DNA of 64,000 nt from Kaistella antarctica (GCF_900109615.1 NZ_FOIX01000003.1:620001-684000), one strand, 5' to 3'. Numbered from the stretch's first letter, positions 27,092-35,779 are shown. Translations and numbers: made by a program. The notes: generated by a model from the letters alone, not told the origin.

Positions 27092-27117
27092 GAAATTTAA
27101 GAAGAAAAGTAGTTTTG

Positions 27118-27615
27118 TTAAATCATTTCACCCTTCCGCTGCTGAACTTCCTTAACAAATTCATCTGGATTCTCCGGACTAATCATATAGACTTTGCCGG
27201 ACTTTAAAATGATCTTTACCTTTTTATGCGTATTGGTTACATACCACAAATCTCCGCCATTAAATCTACCGAAATATCCAAACAGTCCACCAATACCAAA
27301 CGTTCGAAGATTCAAGCCGATTTTTTCAACGTTTTCCAAAGTTTCAATTTCATCAATGCTGATAAGGACGGAACCAAAGAGATTTTTAATTAAAATTTGA
27401 TCGTACGAAACGGCTATTCTTTTCGGTATAAAACCATATGCAATCAATATGGCGCCATACATTAATACAAAACTTGTGATTGAGATAATAGGTTTTGGCG
27501 GTTCGAAGAAAAAGCTTGAGATCGGAAATAGAATCAGAAATAACAAAACAATAATCGTTATCGTCTTCGTCATTCCATCCATTTTTGCGGTCGTGAATTC
27601 TTTCATAGTATTCAT
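27118..27615 (-). CDS. Membrane protein with a bacterial PH-like domain
   Basis: A 165-residue protein with two N-terminal membrane helices (about 18-33 and 40-58) and a cytoplasmic beta-rich part beginning KRIAVSYDQILIKNLFGSVLISIDEIETLE, the layout of bacterial PH-domain membrane proteins. The C-terminus ends with a VKIILKSGKVYMISPENPDEFVKE strand-helix that closes a PH fold. Either of two nearby Met codons (27615 or 27606) could be used. Function unknown. Confidence 0.7.
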   Translation of the reverse strand: MNTMKEFTTAKMDGMTKTITIIVLLFLILFPISSFFFEPPKPIISITSFVLMYGAILIAYGFIPKRIAVSYDQILIKNLFGSVLISIDEIETLENVEKIGLNLRTFGIGGLFGYFGRFNGGDLWYVTNTHKKVKIILKSGKVYMISPENPDEFVKEVQQRKGEMI

Positions 27616-27702
27616 TATTAAAAGATATGCGAATTATCAGTCAGTGTATAATCCATGAAGATTCCTCCATATAATATTAGGATTTCACCTTTTCATATAT
27701 TT

Positions 27703-27730
27703 AAAAAGCGGTTCAAATAATCGAACCGCT
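27703..27730 (-). terminator. Intrinsic terminator after the PF04020 membrane protein gene
   Basis: AGCGGTTC (27707-27714) pairs with GAACCGCT (27723-27730); on the minus strand the stem is followed by TTTTT. Confidence 0.82.
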
Positions 27731-27753
27731 CAGAAATTTTTCTGTTTTAAAGT

Positions 27754-28098
27754 TTACTTGTCGGAGGAAATTACACCATTAAGTAAAGAGGTAATTAAGG
27801 ACAATGCAATACTGAAAATAAAAGCCCACCAAAATCCATCGACCGACATTCCGCTTACAAATTTTTCAGCGAGCAAAATCACTAAAGCATTAATTACTAA
27901 GGAGAATAATCCTAAAGTAAGAATCGTTAGTGGCAAACCCAGAATCTTTAATATTGGCGTTACTACCAAGTTTAAAATTCCTAAAATCAAGGCAAATATT
28001 AAGGCCGATCCGAACCCATCGAAATGAACGCCACTTAAAATTTTTGTCAGTAAAAAGGCAACACCAGCCGTTACCAAAAGTCGGATAATTAAATTCAT
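27754..28098 (-). CDS. PF04020 (phage holin superfamily IV-like) four-helix membrane protein
   Basis: A 114-residue protein made almost wholly of four membrane helices, with the family pattern VTAGVAFLLTKILSGVHFDGF, ALILGILNLVVTPILKILGLPLTILTLGLFSLVINALVILL and a closing helix. Despite the holin name, members are common chromosomal genes and nothing here suggests a prophage. Role unknown. Confidence 0.85.
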   Translation of the reverse strand: MNLIIRLLVTAGVAFLLTKILSGVHFDGFGSALIFALILGILNLVVTPILKILGLPLTILTLGLFSLVINALVILLAEKFVSGMSVDGFWWAFIFSIALSLITSLLNGVISSDK

Positions 28099-28227
28099 AA
28101 TCTATTTTTTTATAAAATTAAAAAATTAAAGTGACTAAGCAAGAACTTCTGCACTATTTTGTTTTCTCCCATGAATAGAGAGTTTATTATTTCAAATTTT
28201 ATTATCTTCATCGCAAAAATTATATTA

Positions 28228-29778
28228 ATGAAGAATTACGCTAAATTATTGATGATTTCTACGGTTTTTGCGGTGAGTTTGACCGCGCAAACCAAGGATC
28301 AAATGGTAAAATCCATCATGGATGAAACGTATCAAAACTCACAACTTGAAACACTAGCCTACGAATTGATGGACGATATCGGACCGCGTTTGGTCGGAAG
28401 TCCGAAAATGCAGCAAGCGCATGACTGGGCTGTAAAAAGATTTCAAAACTGGGGGATCGAAGCACAAAATGAGCAGTGGGGAGAATGGAAAGCTTGGGAA
28501 AGAGGACCTTCATCCATTGAAATGGTTGCTCCTTATTCGAAATCTATCGAAGGAATGCAATTGGCTTGGAGTCCATCAACTTCTGCAAAAGGGTTAACCG
28601 CTGATGTCATAATGCTTCCTCTCTTTAAAAATAAAGAAGAATTTAATAGTTGGCTTCCAAAGGTAAAAGGGAGATTAGTGATGGTTTCGCAATATTTGTC
28701 AAGTGGAAGACCTGATTACAACTGGAAAGAATACGCGACTCCTGAATCCTTTGACAAAATGAAAAAGGAAACTAGCGATGCTGCTGACGAGTGGAGAAAA
28801 TCAATCGCTGTAACTGGCGAAACGTCCAGAACCTTAAATGAAAAATTAGAAAAAGCGGGTGCTGCGGGAATTGTGTCTTCTTATTGGTCAAGAGGATTTG
28901 GCGTTAATAAAATTTTCTCCGCGAATACTAAAAAGATTCCAGTGGTTGACATTTCTTTGGAAGATTACGGCCAGTTATACCGAATGATTCAACACGGGAA
29001 AACACCAAAATTAAAAATCAATGCACAATCGAAAGATAAAGGAACTGCGTCAACTTTCAATACGGTTGCAGTCATTAAAGGTTCTCAGAAACCTGAAGAA
29101 TTTGTAATCCTATCTGCGCATCTTGATTCTTGGGATGGTGGAACTGGCGCAACCGACAACGGAACTGGAACCATTACGATGATGGAAGTTGCCAGAATTC
29201 TAAAAAAGAATTATCCTAATCCTAAAAGAACAATCGTGGTGGGACTTTGGGGAAGTGAGGAGCAAGGTTTAAACGGTTCGCGTGGATATGTTTGGACACA
29301 TAAAGATCAAATGCCCAACGTTCAAGCAGTCTTTAATCAAGATAATGGAACTGGAAGAATTGCCAATATTAGCGGACAAGGATTTCTACATTCTTATCAT
29401 TATCTAGGACGATGGTTAAGCGCCGTTCCGAACGATTTAACTAAAGATATCAAAACTACATTTCCTGGTTTCCCGGGTGGTGGCGGTTCTGACCACGTAT
29501 CGTTTATTGCCGCTGGTGCACCATCATTTATGTTGGGTTCACTCAACTGGAGTTATGGAAATTACACCTGGCATACCAACAGAGACACTTATGACAAAAT
29601 CGTTTTTGATGATGTTAAAAGCAATGTCGCAACGATTGCCATCTTAACCTATATGGCAAGTGAAGATCCTGAAAAAGCTTCTTCTGAAAAAATTAAAATG
29701 CCAACCAATTCAAGAACTGGAGAACCAATGATGTGGCCAGAAGTAAAAGAACCAACAAGAAAAGGTGGTTTAGATTAA
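28228..29778 (+). CDS. Secreted M28 family zinc metallopeptidase (carboxypeptidase Q-like)
   Basis: A 516-residue exported peptidase from the ATG at 28228, giving a signal peptide MKNYAKLLMISTVFAVSLTAQ. The zinc and catalytic residues are visible: His298 and Asp300 in SAHLDSWDGG, Asp310 in GATDNGTG, Glu344-Glu345 in GSEEQG, Asp372 in NQDNGTG, and the late SDHVSF His. A PA-like insert lies around 120-270. It would act as an aminopeptidase or dipeptidase in the periplasm. The 23-codon upstream extension would bury the signal peptide and is rejected. Confidence 0.92.
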   Translation: MKNYAKLLMISTVFAVSLTAQTKDQMVKSIMDETYQNSQLETLAYELMDDIGPRLVGSPKMQQAHDWAVKRFQNWGIEAQNEQWGEWKAWERGPSSIEMVAPYSKSIEGMQLAWSPSTSAKGLTADVIMLPLFKNKEEFNSWLPKVKGRLVMVSQYLSSGRPDYNWKEYATPESFDKMKKETSDAADEWRKSIAVTGETSRTLNEKLEKAGAAGIVSSYWSRGFGVNKIFSANTKKIPVVDISLEDYGQLYRMIQHGKTPKLKINAQSKDKGTASTFNTVAVIKGSQKPEEFVILSAHLDSWDGGTGATDNGTGTITMMEVARILKKNYPNPKRTIVVGLWGSEEQGLNGSRGYVWTHKDQMPNVQAVFNQDNGTGRIANISGQGFLHSYHYLGRWLSAVPNDLTKDIKTTFPGFPGGGGSDHVSFIAAGAPSFMLGSLNWSYGNYTWHTNRDTYDKIVFDDVKSNVATIAILTYMASEDPEKASSEKIKMPTNSRTGEPMMWPEVKEPTRKGGLD

Positions 29779-29817
29779 GCAATTTTCTGATTGATTTAAA
29801 ATCAAACACCAATAATT

Positions 29818-29867
29818 AGCCGGTAATTTCTAAAGCGTTTAACGTTTACGATTTTATCGGCTTTTTG
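29818..29867 (+). terminator. Terminator after the M28 peptidase gene
   Basis: AGCCGGTAA (29818-29826) pairs with TTATCGGCT (with one G-T pair), enclosing a smaller TAAAGCGTTTAACGTTTA palindrome, and is followed by TTTTT. Confidence 0.6.
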
Positions 29868-29982
29868 TTTTATTTCCTAATAATGAGCAAGTGCGTTACA
29901 TTTTAATCTTCGAAAAAGGTCTGCTCAATCATAAATTGCAAGTGCTGTTTAAGATTGGTTAACTTTTTGATGGGAAATCTTT

Positions 29983-30420
29983 ATGAAAAATCAAAACTAC
30001 GAGAACCATAAAAAATTCTATCCACCACATCATTTTATTTATCTTCCACTTCTCTTTATTTTACAAATTGTAGGCGTTTGGAAAATTTTTAACGATGAAC
30101 CCAATCAATTAATTTGGATTTTATTTTCGGTTATTATTTTTCTATTTCTATACATGGCTTTAATGTTACGACAACATTATGCACTTGGAAATCAAAATCG
30201 AATTGTAAGATTAGAATTTAAATTAAGATATTTTGAACTGTTCGGAAAAAGTTCAGATGAAGTAGAATCAAAACTTTCATTTGGTCAACTTTCTGCGTTA
30301 CGTTTTGCTTATGATGATGAATTCAAAGTTTTATTAGATAAAGCAATTCAGCAAAATATTTCCGGTGATGAAATTAAAAAATCAATTACCAACTGGAAAG
30401 CTGACAACCATCGAGTTTAA
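29983..30420 (+). CDS. DUF6526 family membrane protein
   Basis: A 145-residue protein with QNYENHKKFYPPHHF at the N-terminus, two membrane helices (about 18-35 and 41-60) and a cytoplasmic helical tail. This arrangement is that of DUF6526, whose function is unknown. The following small lipoprotein gene begins 45 nt downstream on the same strand, so it may be the first gene of the topoisomerase cluster. Confidence 0.8.
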   Translation: MKNQNYENHKKFYPPHHFIYLPLLFILQIVGVWKIFNDEPNQLIWILFSVIIFLFLYMALMLRQHYALGNQNRIVRLEFKLRYFELFGKSSDEVESKLSFGQLSALRFAYDDEFKVLLDKAIQQNISGDEIKKSITNWKADNHRV

Positions 30421-30465
30421 ATTACAAATTACAATAATCATTAATTAACCTTAAAAAATAATATT

Positions 30466-30630
30466 ATGAAAAAGTTTACCTTATTAAGTTTAGCAGTTTT
30501 TGCAATGCTTTCATTAACAAGTTGCGATACGATCGGAACTATTTTCGAAGCCGGGATGTGGTGGGCGTTCTTTTTAGTTGGAGCCGTCATCGCCGTAGTG
30601 CTTTGGTTATTTACAAGAGGAAAAAAATAA
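30466..30630 (+). CDS. Small membrane lipoprotein of 54 residues
   Basis: A short gene encoding a lipoprotein signal MKKFTLLSLAVFAMLSLTSC (Cys20) followed by DTIGTIFEAGMWWAFF, a hydrophobic helix and a basic RGKK tail. A lipid anchor next to a membrane helix with a positive end is a recognisable small-protein type in flavobacteria. The gene lies 10 nt before the topoisomerase start and 45 nt after DUF6526, so it is almost certainly cotranscribed. Function unknown. Confidence 0.72.
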   Translation: MKKFTLLSLAVFAMLSLTSCDTIGTIFEAGMWWAFFLVGAVIAVVLWLFTRGKK

Positions 30631-30640
30631 AAAAACAGTT

Positions 30641-31750
30641 ATGAAAACAACAGATCCTTCATTGGAACTTATCACCAAAATAAGTCCTTCAAAAATTTTG
30701 AAAATAATGAAGGATCCTGAGAAGTCTGCAACGGCAGTCAATTTAATTTATACCAACGATAGCGAAAATCAAGGAATCGCTCGTAAAAAAAGAGGCAAAA
30801 AATTCAACTATTTTTCTGGCGAACAAAAGATCAAAGATCAAGAAGAAATTCAGCGAATCAATCAATTGGCAATTCCACCTGCTTGGGAAAATGTCTGGAT
30901 TTGCGCACTTCAAAATGGACATTTACAAGCTACCGGTATTGATGCAAAAAAACGCAAACAATATCGTTATCATACCGTTTGGAACGCTTTGAGAAATCAC
31001 ACCAAATTCTATAGAATGTTACAGTTTGGTGAAGCATTGCCGAATATCCGATTACATTTAGAGCAAGATCTGGCTCATCGAAAATTAGACAAACGAAAAG
31101 TTTTGGCTTTGGTCGTTAGTTTAATGGAAAGAACCAACATTCGGATTGGTAATAATATTTACGAAAAATTGTACGGGTCTTTTGGTCTTACAACTCTGAA
31201 AGATCAACACGTAGAAATCAAAGGTCAAAAAATTCAGTTTTCTTTTAAAGGGAAGAAAGGAGTTTACCATGACATCGATTTGAAGAACGCGAAATTAGCA
31301 AAGGCAGTGAAGAATTGTCGCGATATTCCAGGAAAAGAATTGTTCCAATTCTATGATGATGACGGACAACGCCATCCTATTGAAAGTGGAATGGTCAATG
31401 ACTACATTAAAGAAATCAGCGGTGAAAACTTTAGCGCAAAAGATTTCCGTACTTGGTCAGGAACTGTGAATGCATTAATTGCGTTTAAAGAAATTGAAGC
31501 CCAAGAAAGCGATGATAATCAAAAGACTAAAATTAAAAATGCCATCGAAATGGTGGCCTGCGAACTAGGAAATACGAGCACGGTTTGCCGAAAATACTAT
31601 ATTCATCCTTTAGTAATCAACCTTTATGAAAATGATTCTATTAAAAAATATTTAAAAGAATTAGATGAAATCGAAGTTGATGATGGTAAAGCTGGTTTGA
31701 CGAAAGAGGAATTGATTGTAATGAAAATTCTGCAAAACGAAAAACCGTAA
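30641..31750 (+). CDS. DNA topoisomerase IB (poxvirus-like)
   Basis: A 369-residue eukaryote/poxvirus-type topoisomerase that nicks one strand through a 3'-phosphotyrosine and relaxes supercoils. Seen are the N-terminal GIARKKRGKKFNYF and IPPAWENVWIC segments, the KRKQYRYH and RKLDKRKVLALVVSLMERTNIRIGN helices with catalytic Arg, KDFRTWSGT, and Tyr320 in VCRKYYIHP as the likely nucleophile. It has the usual bacterial length and is followed after 2 nt by a DNA glycosylase gene. Confidence 0.94.
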   Translation: MKTTDPSLELITKISPSKILKIMKDPEKSATAVNLIYTNDSENQGIARKKRGKKFNYFSGEQKIKDQEEIQRINQLAIPPAWENVWICALQNGHLQATGIDAKKRKQYRYHTVWNALRNHTKFYRMLQFGEALPNIRLHLEQDLAHRKLDKRKVLALVVSLMERTNIRIGNNIYEKLYGSFGLTTLKDQHVEIKGQKIQFSFKGKKGVYHDIDLKNAKLAKAVKNCRDIPGKELFQFYDDDGQRHPIESGMVNDYIKEISGENFSAKDFRTWSGTVNALIAFKEIEAQESDDNQKTKIKNAIEMVACELGNTSTVCRKYYIHPLVINLYENDSIKKYLKELDEIEVDDGKAGLTKEELIVMKILQNEKP

Positions 31751-31752
31751 TT

Positions 31753-32472
31753 ATGCCAGAAGGACCAACAATTGTCGTTTTTAAAAAAAGGATTGAAAAA
31801 TTTGAAGGTAAAAAAGTTTCAGAAAGTGGCGGATACAACAATCCGTTTGCTGAAGAAATCACAGGTAAGAAACTCATCTCCGTTGAAACTTATGGTAAAT
31901 ATCTCCTACTCGATTTTAAGGATTTACTAATCACCGTTCATTTTGGCTTATTCGGAAGTTTTCTCATTAATGAATTCAAAAAAGTAAATGCCAGTTTTTC
32001 ACTTTTTTTCGGCGACGATTTTATTAATTTCTATGTCGTAAGAATTAAGAAATTGGAAAAGTATTATCAGTTTGATCAGGAGATTAATGTTCTTTCAGAT
32101 CAGTATCAATCTAAGAAAACACAGAAACTTCTTTTGGAAAAATATGCTGAAAAAAACATCGGCGATGTTCTTCTAAATCAAGATGTTTTTCCAGGCTTGG
32201 GAAACATCATTAGGAATGAAGTTTTATTTTTGAGCAAAATTCATCCAGAAAGTCAGGTCAACAAAATTCCAGCAAAGAAAATTAAGGAACTACTCGAAAT
32301 TATAAAAGAATTCTCGAAAGCTTCAATAGAATTAATCGAGCAAAAAATCTGGAAATCTTCCAGTTCTGTTTACAAAAAAAAAGAGTGGGAAAACCAAGAA
32401 GTGGTAGAATATGTGGCTTCGAAAATTAAACGTAAAACGTATGTGGTAGAAAAAGTTCAAAAGATTTATTAA
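31753..32472 (+). CDS. Fpg/Nei-family DNA glycosylase without the zinc finger
   Basis: A 239-residue base-excision enzyme. The mature N-terminus would be PEGPTIVVFKKRI, with the catalytic Pro2 and Glu3 of the family, followed by the beta-sandwich and a helix-two-turn-helix part around QDVFPGLGNIIRNEVLF. The protein contains no cysteine at all: in the C-terminal RKTYVVEKVQ (227-236) the two zinc-ligand Cys of the usual R-S-T-x-x-C-x-x-C-Q are Val232 and Val235. It is therefore a natural zincless-finger enzyme, as described for NEIL1. The catalytic Arg227 of the finger appears kept. It starts 2 nt after the topoisomerase stop. Confidence 0.85.
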   Translation: MPEGPTIVVFKKRIEKFEGKKVSESGGYNNPFAEEITGKKLISVETYGKYLLLDFKDLLITVHFGLFGSFLINEFKKVNASFSLFFGDDFINFYVVRIKKLEKYYQFDQEINVLSDQYQSKKTQKLLLEKYAEKNIGDVLLNQDVFPGLGNIIRNEVLFLSKIHPESQVNKIPAKKIKELLEIIKEFSKASIELIEQKIWKSSSSVYKKKEWENQEVVEYVASKIKRKTYVVEKVQKIY

Positions 32473-32476
32473 TCAT

Positions 32477-32504
32477 AAAATCCCGTTTTTTAAAACGGGA
32501 TTTT
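32477..32504. terminator. Bidirectional intrinsic terminator
   Basis: AAAATCCCGTTTT (32477-32489) pairs with AAAACGGGATTTT (32492-32504). It lies between the convergent glycosylase and exonuclease III genes. Confidence 0.87.
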
Positions 32505-32531
32505 CTATGTTAAAAAGATAACCTTTGCTGG

Positions 32532-33308
32532 TTATAAATTCTCCAGCTCTATCCAAGTCGGCACATGATCACTACTCTTTTCCCACCCACGAACTTCCTT
32601 ATCTACGCCGCCAGTTTTCAGATGAGGTATCAGTTCTGGAGAAAGTAGAAAATGATCGATTCGCATACCAGCGTTCCTTTCGTAGGCTTTTCTGAAATAA
32701 TCGTAGAAGGTGTAAATTGTTTCTGCGGGATACAAGTGTCGCAATCCATCAGTCCAACCTTGAGCTATTAAATTCTGGAAGGCAGTTCTAACTTCAGGTA
32801 AAAAGAGTGCATCTTTTATGTATTTCTCCGGTTTATAAACATCGCTTTCTGTAGGAATAATATTAAAATCTCCGGTGATGATTACGGGTTTTCCCGAACT
32901 GATGAGAAGTTCAGCTTGGGCATCGAGTCTCTCCAGCCATTTCAGTTTGTAATCATATTTTTCACCAGGTGTAGGATTTCCATTAGGTACGTAAATGCAA
33001 ACTACCGTGAGATCGCTGATCTTTACTTCTAGATAGCGACTTTGTTCATCGCTTTCATCTCCTGGCAGCGCAGTTCGAATAACTTCGGTGTTTAGATCTT
33101 TTGTTAAAATCGCAACACCATTCCAACTTTTTTGTCCGACCCAAATAGCCTGATAGCCGGCTTCTAAAATTTCCTGTTCTGGAAATTTTTCTTGTGGCGC
33201 TTTTAGTTCCTGTAAACAAACGACCTCAGGTTTTTCCTCCTCGAGCCATTTTAATAAAACTGGCAGTCGACCATTGACTCCGTTTACGTTATAGGTTGCA
33301 ATTTTCAT
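32532..33308 (-). CDS. xth: Exodeoxyribonuclease III / AP endonuclease
   Basis: Cuts at abasic sites and degrades DNA 3' to 5'. The 258-residue product from the ATG at 33306-33308 has the ExoIII layout: KIATYNVNGVNGRL, VVCLQELKAP with the metal-binding Glu, KPVIITGDFNI with the catalytic Asp-x-Asn, MRIDHFLLS and KSSDHVPTWIEL with the catalytic His. It converges on the Fpg/Nei-like glycosylase, whose product (an abasic or nicked site) is its substrate. Confidence 0.95.
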   Translation of the reverse strand: MKIATYNVNGVNGRLPVLLKWLEEEKPEVVCLQELKAPQEKFPEQEILEAGYQAIWVGQKSWNGVAILTKDLNTEVIRTALPGDESDEQSRYLEVKISDLTVVCIYVPNGNPTPGEKYDYKLKWLERLDAQAELLISSGKPVIITGDFNIIPTESDVYKPEKYIKDALFLPEVRTAFQNLIAQGWTDGLRHLYPAETIYTFYDYFRKAYERNAGMRIDHFLLSPELIPHLKTGGVDKEVRGWEKSSDHVPTWIELENL

Positions 33309-33323
33309 AATGAATACTTTAGT

Positions 33324-33331
33324 CAAAAATA
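33324..33331 (-). promoter_or_regulatory. -7 element of xth
   Basis: TATTTTTG on the minus strand, 15 nt before the start codon chosen for xth. This favours the shorter start over the ORF extension that would run into the element. Confidence 0.5.
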
Positions 33332-33390
33332 TTAAAATTGAACGACTTATCGATCGTTCATTTTTTAAAAAATCCTTTTAAAATCACAAA

Positions 33391-33419
33391 AAAATCCACT
33401 CTGTTTTTAGGAGTGGATT
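33391..33419 (-). terminator. Intrinsic terminator after the ferredoxin gene
   Basis: AATCCACTC (33393-33401) pairs with GAGTGGATT (33411-33419); on the minus strand the stem is followed by a run of T. Confidence 0.82.
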
Positions 33420-33443
33420 CAAATATTTTTAAAAAATATGATT

Positions 33444-33776
33444 TTATGGATAGGGCGAAATTGCGACCTCTAAACCGTCGATTTCTGAGGTAATGTGGAT
33501 CTGACAACCTAATCGGCTGGTATCTAAAACGTGGAAAGCTTCACTCAGCATCGCATCTTCTTCAGCACCCATTTCCTGCACTTTTTCTGAACCTTCAAGC
33601 ACATAAACCTGACAAGAAGCACACATTGCCATACCGCCACAAACGCCGATGGTTCCTTCTTCTGCGAGTTCGTAAGATCGAATTACTTCCATCAAATTCA
33701 TCGACATATCAGTTGGGGCAACTACTTCGTGCGTAATTCCGTTTCGATCGGTTATCTTAAGATTAATATCCTGCAT
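33444..33776 (-). CDS. 2Fe-2S ferredoxin (adrenodoxin type)
   Basis: A 110-residue electron carrier. The cluster ligands are Cys46, Cys52, Cys55 and Cys91 (C-x5-C-x2-C-x35-C in GVCGGMAMCASC and RLGCQIH), the spacing of adrenodoxin-type ferredoxins. The start at MQDINLKITD is chosen because the extra ten residues of the open frame are not part of the fold. It lies 41 nt after the reductase gene, so the two form a redox pair. Confidence 0.93.
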   Translation of the reverse strand: MQDINLKITDRNGITHEVVAPTDMSMNLMEVIRSYELAEEGTIGVCGGMAMCASCQVYVLEGSEKVQEMGAEEDAMLSEAFHVLDTSRLGCQIHITSEIDGLEVAISPYP

Positions 33777-33817
33777 TGTTTTATTCTTGATTCTTTCTAC
33801 TTTCAATTGGCTCTGCT

Positions 33818-34870
33818 CTAGTCAATCTTCATTACAACCGCTTTCTCAGCTTCTTTACGACTTCCGTCAAAACCATCAATTCCACTTACGGTGGTATATT
33901 TTAAGACGAATTTTTTACCAGGATTCAGCATGTTGTAGATGCTTTGACACATTAATGTAGCTTCATGAAAACCACATAAAATCAGTTTCAATTTTCCAGG
34001 ATATGTATTGATATCACCAATTGCATAAACTCCAGGAATATTAGTTTGATAATCCAAAGAGTTATTGACTTTAATGGCGTTTTTTTCAATTTCCAAACCC
34101 CAGGTTCCTAAGTCACCTAGTTTCGGTGTTAAGCCAAAAAGCGGAATAAAATAATCAGTTTCGATATCAAAAGTTTCGCCCTCACGAACGACGGTGATTG
34201 CATTTAATTTCCCTTCGCCTTTCAGTCCGATTACTTCTGCAGGAGTCATCATGTGAATTTTCCCTTGATCTTTTAAAGCCTGAACTTTTTCCACAGAATC
34301 CAGCGCCCCACGAAATTCATTACGTCTGTGAATTAAAGTCACCTCACTTGCAATATTCACCAAGAAGATGCTCCAATCCAAAGCAGAGTCACCACCGCCA
34401 GCGATTACTACTTTCTTATTTCTAAAATGTTCGGGTTCTTTAATGAAATACTCTACTCCCTTTTCTTCAAAATCAGCCAAATTTTCTAAGACTGGTTTCC
34501 TTGGTTCAAAAGTTCCTAAGCCACCAGCAATTGCCACAGCTTTCGCATAATGAACAGTTCCTTTATTGGTGATAACTTCAAAAGTTCCATCTTCTAATTT
34601 GGTCAAAGTTTTCGCAGTTTCGCCCAAAGTAAATCCAGGTTGAAATTGCTTGATTTGCTCCATCAAATTATCAACTAATTCGCCAGCATTAATCGAGGGA
34701 AATCCAGGAATATCGAAAATAGGTTTTTTAGGATATAGCTCCGTTAACTGACCGCCTGGTTGCGGAAGTGCGTCGATGAGATGACATTTCAACTTCAGCA
34801 AACCTGCTTCAAAAACGGTAAAAAGTCCGGTAGGACCGGCTCCAATAATCAATATATCAGTAGTAATCAT
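33818..34870 (-). CDS. Ferredoxin-NADP+ reductase (thioredoxin-reductase-like)
   Basis: A 350-residue FAD enzyme that passes electrons between NADPH and ferredoxin. Two dinucleotide folds are visible: IIGAGPTGLFTVFEAG near residue 8 for FAD and VVIAGGGDSALDW for NADPH, with PGVYAIGDINTYPGKLKLILCGFHEA near the C-terminus. No CxxC redox pair is present, which distinguishes it from thioredoxin reductase. The gene directly downstream encodes a ferredoxin, its likely partner. Confidence 0.92.
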   Translation of the reverse strand: MITTDILIIGAGPTGLFTVFEAGLLKLKCHLIDALPQPGGQLTELYPKKPIFDIPGFPSINAGELVDNLMEQIKQFQPGFTLGETAKTLTKLEDGTFEVITNKGTVHYAKAVAIAGGLGTFEPRKPVLENLADFEEKGVEYFIKEPEHFRNKKVVIAGGGDSALDWSIFLVNIASEVTLIHRRNEFRGALDSVEKVQALKDQGKIHMMTPAEVIGLKGEGKLNAITVVREGETFDIETDYFIPLFGLTPKLGDLGTWGLEIEKNAIKVNNSLDYQTNIPGVYAIGDINTYPGKLKLILCGFHEATLMCQSIYNMLNPGKKFVLKYTTVSGIDGFDGSRKEAEKAVVMKID

Positions 34871-34896
34871 TAATTTAAAATTTGGAAATATTCCCA

Positions 34897-34904
34897 CAAA
34901 TTTA
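34897..34904 (-). promoter_or_regulatory. -7 element of the reductase-ferredoxin operon
   Basis: TAAATTTG on the minus strand, 26 nt before the reductase start. Confidence 0.5.
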
Positions 34905-34976
34905 CAAAAATTAAAAGAATCCTTTATGCCATACCTATGATTTATGTCATAAACAAACCCACTAAAACCAAAGTTT

Positions 34977-34984
34977 TATCTTTG
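34977..34984 (+). promoter_or_regulatory. -7 element of the DUF3108 gene
   Basis: TATCTTTG lies 27 nt before the start codon at 35012. Together with 34897-34904 it marks the divergent promoter region between the reductase and DUF3108 genes. Confidence 0.55.
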
Positions 34985-35011
34985 TGGCAAATTATTTGCA
35001 AACCCCACAGC

Positions 35012-35779
35012 ATGAAAAAGATTCTATTTTTATTTGCCCTTTTACTTATATCTTTCAGTTCTGCCCAGAAACTTCAAAACATTCAGTCTGGCGAAACCTT
35101 GCGCTACAGAATTCACTACGGAATTTTAAATGCGGGAACTGCGACTTTAACAACGGTAAAAACCACTTACAAAGGTCAACCGCACTTTTATGTGAAAGGT
35201 TACGGTAAAACTACGGGAGCTGTTCGGGCATTTTTCAAAGTAGAAGACAATTATGAAAGTTTCATCAATTACAATACGGGTCTGCCCAGCTTTTATGTTC
35301 GAAATGTAAAAGAGGGAACCTACACTCAACATTTTGAGACGGTTTTTAACCATAACAGTCAGACGCTGTATTTAACCGATAAAGAAAAAAACACCACGCA
35401 GTCTATAAAAACCGTTGCTGGGGTTCAAGACATGTTGTCTGCTTTCTATTATTTACGAAGTTTAGATGACAGCGAACTTAAAGTTGGCAGCGTGAAAAAA
35501 TTAAGTGTCTGGATCGATGATGAGTTATTTCCTTTTCAGATTAAAGTAGTTGGCACCGAAAATGTCAAGACCAGATTCGGATATATTAACACTTTAAAAA
35601 TTGTTCCTCAGGTCATGAGCGGAAGGGTTTTTAAAGACAAGGAAGGTGTTACGCTTTGGGTGAGTAACGATAAGAATCATATTCCCATTGCCATCAAAGC
35701 AGAATTAGCAGTGGGTTCTTTGAAGGCAGACATTGATTCTTATTCCAAAGTGAAATATCCCCTTAATTTTGTGAAATAA
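35012..35779 (+). CDS. DUF3108 periplasmic protein
   Basis: A 255-residue exported protein with signal peptide MKKILFLFALLLISFSSAQ and a beta-rich body: SGETLRYRIHYGILNAGTATLTT, GAVRAFFKVEDNYESFIN, QDMLSAFYYLRSLD and RFGYINTLKIVPQV. This is the DUF3108 pattern, thought to be a beta-clip or lipocalin-like periplasmic fold without known function. The start is placed at the signal peptide rather than at the 25-codon upstream extension. Confidence 0.85.
   Translation: MKKILFLFALLLISFSSAQKLQNIQSGETLRYRIHYGILNAGTATLTTVKTTYKGQPHFYVKGYGKTTGAVRAFFKVEDNYESFINYNTGLPSFYVRNVKEGTYTQHFETVFNHNSQTLYLTDKEKNTTQSIKTVAGVQDMLSAFYYLRSLDDSELKVGSVKKLSVWIDDELFPFQIKVVGTENVKTRFGYINTLKIVPQVMSGRVFKDKEGVTLWVSNDKNHIPIAIKAELAVGSLKADIDSYSKVKYPLNFVK

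Noticed and set aside
27754..28098. Holin-like protein as a sign of a prophage
   Set aside because: PF04020 members are ordinary chromosomal genes, and no phage structural, lysis or integrase gene lies near.
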